Below, in pieces: positions 1 to 6,427 of a DNA stretch of 31,963 nucleotides. This DNA comes from Ahrensia sp. GTDB lineage: Bacteria > Pseudomonadota > Alphaproteobacteria > Rhizobiales > Rhizobiaceae. The notes beneath the pieces were generated by a model that worked only from the letters and a program-made list of their open reading frames with translations, made no database searches and was not told where the DNA came from. Each line of letters begins with the position of its first letter. The first letter of the stretch is position 1. The stretch covers positions 1-31,963 of the forward strand of contig NZXU01000048.1 in assembly GCA_002698425.1 (NCBI GenBank), in the 5' to 3' direction. A program made the translations under genes and the position numbers.

Positions 1-3
1 GAG

Positions 4-57
4 GGGCGGTCGAAGGACCGCATATACACAATAGACAAAGCGATCCCTCGACCGCCC
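4..57. repeat. 10-bp inverted repeat
   Basis: GGGCGGTCGA at 4-13 is matched by its exact complement TCGACCGCCC at 48-57, with a 34-nt AT-richer spacer. It could belong to the palindromic repeat mosaic or be a stem downstream of a gene lying left of the window. No T-tract follows, so I do not call it a terminator. Confidence 0.5.
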
Positions 58-85
58 GTCTTCCAGTTTGTTTGAGCTCACGGCA

Positions 86-104
86 GTTCCCGCTGCGCGG
101 GAAC
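86..104. repeat. 8-bp perfect hairpin
   Basis: GTTCCCGC (86-93) and GCGGGAAC (97-104) pair perfectly around a 3-nt loop. There is no T-run, so this is most likely part of the intergenic palindromic repeat rather than a terminator. Confidence 0.5.
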
Positions 105-150
105 GCCTCCGCATGGGCCTCGCATAAGCTCGGACGGCCGGTCGGCCTTG

Positions 151-306
151 CGGGCTTCGCCCGGTTCTTTGAATACGCAAATCTAGCAGATGAGGTAGCC
201 ATGGGAGCGACGCGCGCTCACTCTCCACCCTTGTGGGGGAGAAAGTAAAAGCTTGGGTTTAGCGAAGCTAAGCCCTTAGCTTTTGCAAGAGGGGGGTCGC
301 GATGCC
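151..306. repeat. Intergenic palindromic repeat, module 1
   Basis: The module runs from a small hairpin (151-155 with 159-163), through the box GGTTCTTTGAA and a conserved 16-mer at 209-224, to a long hairpin at 247-284. It ends in GCAAGAGGGGGGTCG followed by GATGCC (285-306). In the long hairpin AAAAGCT pairs with AGCTTTT outside, and GGGTTTAGC pairs with GCTAAGCCC (one G-U) inside, around a GAA loop. The same elements recur in the same order in module 2. It is probably a non-coding, transcribable stem-loop repeat. Confidence 0.6.
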
Positions 307-321
307 GGTCATCGAGCAATA

Positions 322-538
322 CGGGCTTCCTGTCAGCCCGGGTTCTTTGAAACAGCGTAGATCGAGAAAAAGGCCGCAGCGGCAATGACGCGCGCCCACT
401 CTGGGGGTGAAAAGCGGTCGGCGCAGCCGGCCAATCGACAACGATTTGTCGATTGGAGCGACGAAAGCCTTTTCCTGCATTTACGCGGGCAAGGCCCGTG
501 TAAGTGCTTGGAAAAGGCAAGAGGGGGGTCGGGATGCC
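322..538. repeat. Intergenic palindromic repeat, module 2
   Basis: This is a second copy of the 151-306 architecture. It has a hairpin (322-327 with 335-340), the box GGTTCTTTGAA, a 16-mer at 387-402 differing by one base from 209-224, and an end element at 517-538 that matches 285-306 at 21 of 22 positions. It is longer than module 1 because it carries an extra perfect 11-bp stem (431-441 with 446-456, loop CGAT). Its main hairpin spans 467-518, with GCCTTTTCC pairing with GGAAAAGGC at the base. The spacers have diverged while the stems stay paired, which suggests the folded form matters. Confidence 0.6.
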
Positions 539-707
539 CGCGGTCAAGCGATACCGCTCGCGCGCCCTGTGCCGGTTCAACCCCGCCATCCTTCTCTCCA
601 GATATGCCGGCCGGCCGATCCGGCAGCGCAAATGCGGCCCGCGCCTTGCGATCGCCTCGCTCCATCGCCACATTCCGTTTTGAACATATTTCGAGATGGA
701 GGACGCA

Positions 708-1097
708 ATGAGCTATACGATCGACCGCACATTCAAGGGCGAGACTTTCGAGGACATTGTCGCGCGCACGCGCGCCGCGCTCTCCGGCCACGGCTTCGGC
801 GTTCTCACCGAGATCAATGTGAAAGACACGCTGAAGGCGAAGATCGACGCGGATATCGAGCCCTATCTGATCCTCGGAGCCTGCAATCCCAAAATGGCCA
901 ATGAGGCGATCAGGATGGAGCCCCGCGTCGGCGCGATGCTGCCCTGCAACGTCATCGTGCGCGCCGTGCCCGGCGACGAGATCATGGTCAGCGCCATCGA
1001 CCCGGTCGCCTCGATGCAGGCGATCCCCAATCGCGACCTCGCCTTCGTGGCCGACCAGGTGCGCGACATGCTCAAGGCCGCGGTCGAGGATATCTGA
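708..1097 (+). CDS. DUF302 domain protein
   Basis: This is a small soluble protein of 129 residues made almost entirely of one DUF302 domain. Typical features are the N-terminal SYTIDRTFKGETFED, the segment EPYLILGACNPKMANEAI, then GAMLPCNVIVRAV near the middle. The family has no firmly established biochemical activity; members are found alone or beside redox and metal-related genes. I chose ATG 708 because the GGAGG at 698-702 sits about 5 nt upstream; an in-frame ATG at 696 overlaps that site. No signal peptide is visible, so it is probably cytoplasmic. It stands alone between the repeat mosaic and the tRNA gene. Confidence 0.85.
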   Translation: MSYTIDRTFKGETFEDIVARTRAALSGHGFGVLTEINVKDTLKAKIDADIEPYLILGACNPKMANEAIRMEPRVGAMLPCNVIVRAVPGDEIMVSAIDPVASMQAIPNRDLAFVADQVRDMLKAAVEDI

Positions 1098-1162
1098 CGC
1101 GCCCGCGCGGGGCGGCATTGACGTCATCTTCGCCCGCGCCTATATGCCGTTTCTCCGCGCAC

Positions 1163-1237
1163 GCTCCCATCGTCTAGCGGTCAGGACGCCGCCCTCTCAC
1201 GGCGGAAACAGGGGTTCGATTCCCCTTGGGAGTACCA
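1163..1237 (+). tRNA. tRNA-Glu (anticodon CTC)
   Basis: A complete 75-nt cloverleaf includes an encoded 3' CCA. The anticodon stem CCGCC/GGCGG encloses the loop CTCTCAC, giving anticodon CTC, which reads GAG glutamate codons. The T-arm contains GGTTCGATTCC. The acceptor stem GCTCCCA/TGGGAGT closes with a G-U pair at position 1:72. A run of five T follows at 1240-1244 and may contribute to 3' termination. No duplicated 3' end of this tRNA was seen elsewhere in the window, so there is no sign of an integrated element here. Confidence 0.95.
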
Positions 1238-1346
1238 GTCTTTTTCGGAAAAATATCTGTTATCGGCCAGGAGCCGCCGACGTTACATCCGTGAAGCGGC
1301 CCGGGCCCTTCTTGCGGATTTCGGCGATAAAAGACGCTTGCCACCC

Positions 1347-2177
1347 CTACGGCGATTCCGGCGAGGACGGGTCGAAACCGTTGGGCGGTTCGCCGACCGA
1401 GAGCGCGACGATGTCGAGGCGCAGCAGGTGTTTGGCCAGATAGACCGGCCTGCCGTGGCGGCTCAAGACCGTGGTCAGGCTGGTGACCGGATGGTCGGCG
1501 CGGGTGCGGGTGAAGCCCTTGCGCGAACCGCCGCCCGAAGACGCCGCCGCCAGGCGCCACAGCGTCGGCACGCATTTCGACCGGAATTGCGGCCCGAGCG
1601 CCGAAAGCAGGGTCTGCGCCTCGCCCGCCGCCTCTTCCTTCGCCAGATGCGGCGGGACGCCGTCCTCGGACAGCGGGATGATCTCGAGCGCCGAAACGGC
1701 CGGCTCGCCATCGGCGGTGAAAAGGCATTCCCGGTAAAGCAGCGGCGTCTCCTCGTCGCGCAGTTCGAGGAGCGAGACGCTCCAGCTTGTCGGCCGGATC
1801 TGCTCGGTGCGCACGATCTGGATGTCGAGCGGCGTCGCCGCATGCAACATGTCTTCCAGCGGTGCGTTGAAGGCCGGTGGGCGGGCCGAGGGGCGGGCCA
1901 GCTGGCGGCGGCGCGGATCGACGCCGCGCTCGATGAAGCCGTCTTCCTCCAGCAGCCGCAACGCCTCGCGCAGCACCGTGCGGCTGACCCCCAGTTCGTT
2001 GGCAAGCTCGATTTCCGGCGGGATCAGATCGCCCGGCCGGCCCTGCTTCCGCAGCGCCTCGACAAGCTGGTCATAGACTTGGACGGAAAGCGGCCGCCTG
2101 TCGCGGACCGGCTTGATGCGCAGTTGGTTTTCGACGGATGTCATGTCACTGCCGGCGGTTGGACAACGGGGAATCAT
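1347..2177 (-). CDS. GntR family regulator, HutC/UTRA type
   Basis: This is a ligand-responsive transcription factor. Residues about 30-85 form the GntR winged helix (PPEIELANELGVSRTVLREA, then LEEDGFIERG). Residues about 108-265 look like a UTRA effector domain, ending VLSRHGRPVYLAKHLLR. Regulators of this subfamily usually repress neighbouring transport and catabolic genes until a small ligand binds. It points away from the aldo/keto reductase, a common arrangement for local control. The start is uncertain: ATG 2177 has a purine-rich AGGCAGG upstream; ATG 2144 would place a possible operator (2155-2167) just ahead of the gene and is equally plausible; ATG 2192 lacks a binding site. Confidence 0.85.
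   Translation of the reverse strand: MIPRCPTAGSDMTSVENQLRIKPVRDRRPLSVQVYDQLVEALRKQGRPGDLIPPEIELANELGVSRTVLREALRLLEEDGFIERGVDPRRRQLARPSARPPAFNAPLEDMLHAATPLDIQIVRTEQIRPTSWSVSLLELRDEETPLLYRECLFTADGEPAVSALEIIPLSEDGVPPHLAKEEAAGEAQTLLSALGPQFRSKCVPTLWRLAAASSGGGSRKGFTRTRADHPVTSLTTVLSRHGRPVYLAKHLLRLDIVALSVGEPPNGFDPSSPESP
2155..2167. promoter_or_regulatory. Possible third operator half-match near GntR start
   Basis: The sequence GTTGGACAAC at 2158-2167 resembles the core of the two better operators at 2326-2338 and 3565-3577 (TTGGACAA is shared with the latter). If the regulator starts at 2144 this lies 11 bases upstream and could serve autoregulation. If the regulator starts at 2177 or 2192 it is inside the coding region and is probably chance. 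Confidence 0.3.
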
Positions 2178-2325
2178 GGCTGCCTGCCTCATTGTGAAGC
2201 GAAAACGGATCGCGCGCCATTGCCAGTCTTAACGCCAGGTCCTCCTCTCCCATGAGCGGACCGGAAAATTAGTGGGACCGTCCCGCCGATACAATCGATT
2301 CAAAGACACTATCCACCGATCATCC

Positions 2326-2338
2326 ATTGTTGAACAAT
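2326..2338. promoter_or_regulatory. Palindromic operator upstream of aldo/keto reductase
   Basis: ATTGTTGAACAAT has perfect 6-bp arms around one central base. It lies 71 bp upstream of the aldo/keto reductase, in the divergent region shared with the GntR gene. A -10-like TATGCT follows at 2349-2354. The 13-mer matches 11 of 13 positions of AGTGTTGGACAAT before the PfkB gene (3565-3577), which also has TATGCT shortly downstream. I infer that it is the GntR regulator's binding site. Confidence 0.55.
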
Positions 2339-2409
2339 GAAATCTTATATGCTTTGCTCGCGCAAGCTCAATCCGCAGCCCCTGGATTGCAACCGACAAG
2401 GATATCCCG

Positions 2410-3423
2410 ATGGAGATGAAAAGGCTCGGCGCCAACGGTCCGATGGTTTCGCGGTTCGGCTTCGGCACGATGTCGCTCCTGTCCTCGCAGAGCCCGTCAG
2501 AAGCCGCGAAGCTGGTGGACCGGGCGCTCGACGCGGGCATCAACCTGATCGACACGGCCGATATCTACGACAATGGCGCGGTCGAGGAAGCGCTCGGCGC
2601 GGCGCTGGCCGGCAAGCGCGACAGGATCGTGCTGGCGACCAAGGTCGGCCTGCCGATGCATAGCGACCCGGAGAAGTCCGGCGGGTCGCGGCGCTGGATC
2701 GTCCAGGCCGTCGAGGACAGCCTGCGGCGCTTGAAGACGGACCATATCGACCTCTACCAGCTACACCGCGCCGACCCGAAAACGCCGCTCGAGGAAACGG
2801 TCGCCGCCTTGGACGAACTGGTCCGCGCCGGCAAGATCCGGCATGCCGGCTCATCGGTCTTTCCGCCGGAAATGCTGGTGCAGGCGCAATGGGCGGCGGA
2901 AAAGCTCGGCGCGGCGCCTTTCGTCAGCGAACAGTCGCCCTATTCGATCCTCGTGCGCGGAATCGAGCGTGGAAGCCTGCCAATCTGCCAGCGCTATGGC
3001 GTCGGCATGCTGGTCTGGAGCCCGCTCAATGGCGGCTGGCTGACCGGCAAGTACCGCCGCGGCGCTCCGCCGCCGGAAGGTTCGCGGGCCGCGTCCGGCA
3101 ATCCCTTCGTGCGCGCCGACGACGAACCCAAGCTCGACGCGACGGAAGCGCTGGCCGCGATCGCCGACAAGGCGGGCCTGACACTGATGCAGATGAGCCT
3201 CGCCTGGGCGCGGGAGCATCCCGGCGTCACATCGGTTCTGCTCGGACCGCGCACCGGCGAACAGCTGGAACAGCTGCTGACCGCCGACGGCGTCGTGCTG
3301 GACGAAGAGACGCTCGACGCCATCGACGGGGTCGTCGCGCCCGGCGACAATGTCGATCCGCGCAATTCCGGCTGGTTTCCGCCGTCGCTCGCCAAGGAGT
3401 ATCGGCGCACAGCGCGCGGATGA
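2410..3423 (+). CDS. Aldo/keto reductase
   Basis: This is a 337-residue NAD(P)H-dependent oxidoreductase with a TIM-barrel fold, of the bacterial Tas/YghZ-like type that reduces aldehydes or ketones, often of sugars. The catalytic tetrad is visible as D48 and Y53 (in NLIDTADIYDNG), K78 (LATKVG) and H119 (LYQLHRAD). The cofactor-binding C-terminal region includes GVTSVLLGPRTGEQLEQLL. ATG 2410 has AAGGA at 2398-2402 ahead of it. It is the first rightward gene after the regulator and has its own terminator at 3453-3479, yet shares the operator motif with the PfkB gene. A role in handling the sugar or aldehyde released in the same pathway is inference; the substrate is unknown. Confidence 0.92.
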   Translation: MEMKRLGANGPMVSRFGFGTMSLLSSQSPSEAAKLVDRALDAGINLIDTADIYDNGAVEEALGAALAGKRDRIVLATKVGLPMHSDPEKSGGSRRWIVQAVEDSLRRLKTDHIDLYQLHRADPKTPLEETVAALDELVRAGKIRHAGSSVFPPEMLVQAQWAAEKLGAAPFVSEQSPYSILVRGIERGSLPICQRYGVGMLVWSPLNGGWLTGKYRRGAPPPEGSRAASGNPFVRADDEPKLDATEALAAIADKAGLTLMQMSLAWAREHPGVTSVLLGPRTGEQLEQLLTADGVVLDEETLDAIDGVVAPGDNVDPRNSGWFPPSLAKEYRRTARG

Positions 3424-3452
3424 TGCGAGGCGGCATCCGACACGGCTTGGAA

Positions 3453-3479
3453 GGCGCGGGCACGGTCCCGCGCCTTTTT
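3453..3479 (+). terminator. Rho-independent terminator after aldo/keto reductase
   Basis: GGCGCGGG (3453-3460) pairs perfectly with CCCGCGCC (3467-3474) around a 6-nt loop and is followed by five T. It lies 29 bases after the stop codon and separates the aldo/keto reductase transcript from the PfkB operon. Confidence 0.85.
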
Positions 3480-3564
3480 CTTTTCAACCAACTTGCAGGC
3501 ATCGCGCGCCCTTTTCGCGGGCGGCTGGAAAGAGATTCGGGGAAAAGAGCGGACTGCTCATTTT

Positions 3565-3577
3565 AGTGTTGGACAAT
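3565..3577. promoter_or_regulatory. Operator-like site upstream of the PfkB/transporter operon
   Basis: AGTGTTGGACAAT matches the palindrome at 2326-2338 in 11 of 13 positions. In both places it is followed by ATGAA or similar and then TATGCT (3585-3590 here), a plausible -10 element. The repeated arrangement suggests that the aldo/keto reductase and the downstream kinase/transport operon respond to the same regulator, most simply the GntR protein at 1347-2177. Confidence 0.5.
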
Positions 3578-3613
3578 GAACAATTATGCTGTTTAATTCC
3601 TGTGCAGATGAAT

Positions 3614-3636
3614 TTCTGCATAGTTTTTATGCAGAA
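3614..3636. promoter_or_regulatory. 9-bp inverted repeat in PfkB leader
   Basis: TTCTGCATA (3614-3622) and TATGCAGAA (3628-3636) are exact complements separated by GTTTT. The element lies between the presumed -10 (3585-3590) and the start codon at 3663. It could be a second protein-binding site or an mRNA hairpin in the leader. The arms are AT-rich, unlike the surrounding sequence, and there is no T-tract after it, so it is not a terminator. Confidence 0.5.
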
Positions 3637-3662
3637 CGAATGCCACGTGCCGAAGGATGCCG

Positions 3663-4715
3663 ATGGGTCCGCAATCCGCCAAATCCGTGCTCGCCATTGC
3701 CGGCTCTCTCAGCATCGACAGCGTGCTGACGCAGGACGGACGGCATGTGACGGCCAAGGTGGGCGGCAACGCCTTGTGGTCGTCGCTCGGCGCGCTGATC
3801 GCCGGCAACGCGCCGCGGATCGTCACCGTGGCGGGCAACGACTATCCTGAGGACGTGCTGGCGGCGCTCGCCGCCGCGGGCATTGAAACCGGCGCAGTGC
3901 GGCGCATCGATCGCTCCCATCCCGTGCGCGTCACCTTCGCGCACATGGCCGACGGCTCGCGGCTGCAGCCGGTGCCAAGCGACATGATCGAGGCTCTGCC
4001 GGAAGCCGACCGCGCCGCCTTCATCGACACGACGACGCTTCCCGACGTGCTGCCGCTCGGCTCGCCCTGCGGCTCGGACGTGCCGGATGCGTGGCTCGAC
4101 GAGGTCGATTTCTGGCACCTGCCCCTGCTGCCGCTGGCTCGCCATCGCAGCCTCGTCGAACGGATCGCCGCCGGACGGGGTCTTTTACAGACGGACTGCC
4201 CTGCCCGCTCCGACCTGATCGGCGATCCCTTCGGCCGGCTTGCCGTCACCCTCGGCGACATCGATACCTTCCTGCCCTCGACATCAGATTTCGATGTCGT
4301 CGCGCCCGGCACGCCCGTCGAGGACATCCTGTTCCGGCTGAAGGCGCAGGGCGCGCGGACCGTGGTGCTGAAGGCCGGCGGTACCGGCGTCTATATCCAG
4401 CGGCGCGACGAAATCTTTCACATGCCGGCGCATGACGGGCCCGCCATCGACCCCACCGGCGCGGGTGACGTGTTTTGCGGCGGCTTCCTGGCCGGCCTGG
4501 CCGCCACGGGCGACGTGCTCGAAGCGGCCGCACTCGGTTCTGCGGCGGCCTCGTTCGCGATCGCGACGGAGGATCCGCTGACGCTGATTGCGGTCGACCG
4601 CGATCAGGTGGTTCAACGCGCCCGGCATTTGCGCGGCGCGGCGCGGCGGATCGGACGCGGATCGCCGCTTCAGGGCGGCGACGATCTTGCCGGCCCCAGC
4701 GCGGCAAACGGGTAA
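3663..4715 (+). CDS. PfkB family carbohydrate/nucleoside kinase
   Basis: This is a 350-residue ribokinase-fold kinase that transfers phosphate from ATP to a sugar or nucleoside hydroxyl. The N-terminal substrate motif KVGGNALW lies at about 33-40. The PfkB signature DPTGAGDVFCGGFLAG begins at residue 263, with D269 as the expected catalytic base. ATG 3663 is preferred over ATG 3657 because AAGGA at 3653-3657 is then correctly spaced. The C-terminal ~35 residues are a low-complexity extension. The LOG-like gene follows after 13 bp, so the two are probably co-translated. Given the BMP importer downstream, a nucleoside or ribose-type substrate is likely. I cannot exclude another sugar. Confidence 0.88.
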   Translation: MGPQSAKSVLAIAGSLSIDSVLTQDGRHVTAKVGGNALWSSLGALIAGNAPRIVTVAGNDYPEDVLAALAAAGIETGAVRRIDRSHPVRVTFAHMADGSRLQPVPSDMIEALPEADRAAFIDTTTLPDVLPLGSPCGSDVPDAWLDEVDFWHLPLLPLARHRSLVERIAAGRGLLQTDCPARSDLIGDPFGRLAVTLGDIDTFLPSTSDFDVVAPGTPVEDILFRLKAQGARTVVLKAGGTGVYIQRRDEIFHMPAHDGPAIDPTGAGDVFCGGFLAGLAATGDVLEAAALGSAAASFAIATEDPLTLIAVDRDQVVQRARHLRGAARRIGRGSPLQGGDDLAGPSAANG

Positions 4716-4728
4716 GGGAGCGGCTGCG

Positions 4729-5301
4729 ATGCTGACAATCGGAGTGATCGGAAGAAGCGCCCGGGAGGGGGAAAGCCTCCCCGAGACAGTCTCCTTGGCG
4801 GCCTATGAGGTGGGCCGAGGCATCGCTGCGTCGGGTGCAGCGCTCGTCACCGGCGGCACCGGCGGCGTGATGGAGCATTCGAGCCGCGGCGCGCGCGAAG
4901 CCGGCGGTCTGACCATCGGCTTCCTGCCCTATGCCGACAAGTCGAAGGCCAATCCTTATGTCGACATCGCCTTCGCGACGGGCATGGGCACGGTGCGCAA
5001 CATTCTCACGGCACGCGGCTGCGACAGCGTGATCATGATCGGCGGCGGCGTCGGCACGCTCAACGAGGTGACCATCGCCTATGATTCCGGCGTTCCGCTG
5101 GTGGTGCTGGAAGGCACATCCGGCTGGGCCGACCGGCTGCGCGGCGCGATCGAGGACGGCAAGTGGCTGGACGAGCGCCGCGTCGTCGAGATCAGTTTCG
5201 CCGCCACCCCGGACGAGGCGGTCGCCATCGCCGTCAAGCGGTCCGGCGACCCCCGCCACGGCACCCGCCTCGAAGCGCATACGGGGTGGGCCGGACAATG
5301 A
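4729..5301 (+). CDS. LOG-like Rossmann protein (TIGR00725 type)
   Basis: This 190-residue protein has the Rossmann fold of the LOG / 'lysine decarboxylase-like' superfamily. The two nucleotide-binding loops are visible: TGGTGGVME at 41-49 and GGGVGTLNE at 105-113, the latter equivalent to the PGGxGTxxE motif of LOG enzymes. Characterised LOG proteins hydrolyse nucleoside 5'-monophosphates to free base and ribose 5-phosphate. The TIGR00725 branch is mostly uncharacterised. ATG 4729 is preceded by AAGGGAG at 4714-4720. The location between a PfkB kinase and a BMP importer fits nucleotide cleavage after phosphorylation, but activity is inferred. Confidence 0.8.
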   Translation: MLTIGVIGRSAREGESLPETVSLAAYEVGRGIAASGAALVTGGTGGVMEHSSRGAREAGGLTIGFLPYADKSKANPYVDIAFATGMGTVRNILTARGCDSVIMIGGGVGTLNEVTIAYDSGVPLVVLEGTSGWADRLRGAIEDGKWLDERRVVEISFAATPDEAVAIAVKRSGDPRHGTRLEAHTGWAGQ

Positions 5302-5365
5302 GACACGCCCTCTTTCCAGTGCATTCGCATCCCCTTTCCCCTCAAAAGCCCAGGAGAAAATGACC

Positions 5366-6427
5366 ATGCCCGCATCGTTCAAGGATATGCCTGCGACTAA
5401 CCGGCGCCGTTTCGGTGCCCTGACGGCCTCGGCGGCGCTCCTCGCCTTCGGCCTCGGGGCATCGGCCCCCGCCTCGGCGGAAGACTATGTCTGGTCGATG
5501 GTGACCAACGCCGCCGGCCTCGGCGACCAGGGCTTCAACGACCTCGCCAAGCTCGGCGTCGAGACGAGCGCGGAAAAGCTGGGCGGCAAGACGCTGGTCA
5601 TCCAGTCGGCCAACCAGTCGCAATTCGTGCCGAACCTGCAGCAGGCCGTCGACAGCGGCTCGACGGTGACGACCGGCGTCGGCTTCGGCATCCGCGATGC
5701 GCTGACCCAGGTCGCCATCGCCAATCCGGACGCGAATTTCACGCTGATCGACGCCGTTGCCGTCGCCGCCGACAAGAACCCGCTTCCCAATGTCGCCAGC
5801 GTCACCTTCCGCGAGCATGAGGCGGCCTTCCTCGCCGGCATCGCCGCCGCCATGACCACCAAGGGCAGCCGCGTTGGCTTCATCGGCGGCATGGAAACGC
5901 CGCCGGTGGTGCGCTTCCTGTCCGGCTACGAGGCCGGCCTGCATTACGTCAATCCGGACCTCGAGGTCTCCGTCGCCTTCGTCGGTTCCTTCACCGAGCC
6001 GGCCAAGGCCAAGGAACTGGCGCTCGGCATCTACGACCTCGGCGCGGACCTGATCATGGACGTGGCCGGCGGCGGCGGGCGCGGCATTTTCGACGCGGCG
6101 AAAAGCATGGGCGACGGTTATTGGGTGATCGGCGTCGACACCTGCAAGGGCCAGTTCGCCCCCGACAACTTCCTGACCTCTGCGGTCAAGGATGTCGCCG
6201 GCGCGGTCGTCCTGGAAAACACCAAGGCTTCCGAATCGGCCTTTGTAGGCGGCGCCGAGAGCCTCGGCCTGAAGGAAGGCGCTGTCGGCCTCTGCCAGGA
6301 CAATATCGACACGCTGTCCCCCGAGATCATGGCCAAGGTCGAAGCCGCCACGGCCTCGATCCTTGACGGCTCCATGACCGTGCCGTCCACTGAAGAGGAA
6401 CTGAAGTCCTTCACGGCGGGCAACTGA
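5366..6427 (+). CDS. BMP family substrate-binding protein of ABC importer
   Basis: This is a 353-residue periplasmic binding protein of the BMP/PnrA family, whose known ligands include purine nucleosides and, in some lineages, riboflavin. The N-terminus carries a twin-arginine-like signal (NRRRFG at 12-17, a hydrophobic stretch, then APASA) with probable cleavage near residue 38. There is no lipobox cysteine, although many relatives are lipoproteins. The mature part contains typical BMP segments such as GLGDQGFNDLAK and DLGADLIMDVAGGGGRGIFDAA. ATG 5366 is chosen because AGGAGA at 5352-5357 is then well spaced; ATG 5360 would be too close. The ATPase gene overlaps its stop codon. Confidence 0.93.
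   Translation: MPASFKDMPATNRRRFGALTASAALLAFGLGASAPASAEDYVWSMVTNAAGLGDQGFNDLAKLGVETSAEKLGGKTLVIQSANQSQFVPNLQQAVDSGSTVTTGVGFGIRDALTQVAIANPDANFTLIDAVAVAADKNPLPNVASVTFREHEAAFLAGIAAAMTTKGSRVGFIGGMETPPVVRFLSGYEAGLHYVNPDLEVSVAFVGSFTEPAKAKELALGIYDLGADLIMDVAGGGGRGIFDAAKSMGDGYWVIGVDTCKGQFAPDNFLTSAVKDVAGAVVLENTKASESAFVGGAESLGLKEGAVGLCQDNIDTLSPEIMAKVEAATASILDGSMTVPSTEEELKSFTAGN

Larger units (their letters stand above)
1..707. other. Gene-free repeat mosaic
   Basis: No convincing gene lies in the first 700 bases. The open frames here overlap on both strands, lack family-like sequence and run through palindromes. The stretch holds a 10-bp inverted repeat (4-13 with 48-57), an 8-bp hairpin (86-93 with 97-104) and two related repeat modules (about 151-306 and 322-538), each with long hairpins. 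From about 540 to 690 I see nothing except the probable promoter and leader of the DUF302 gene. This resembles the palindromic intergenic repeat families of rhizobia and Brucella, but I cannot name the family. Confidence 0.6.

Noticed and set aside
333..1127. A 264-codon minus-strand open frame through the repeats and the DUF302 gene
   Set aside because: It crosses palindromic repeats and lies antisense to a clear DUF302 protein that has a good ribosome site.
1163..1237. tRNA-Glu as an integration site for a mobile element
   Set aside because: I found no second copy of the tRNA 3' end in the window and no integrase or phage gene nearby.
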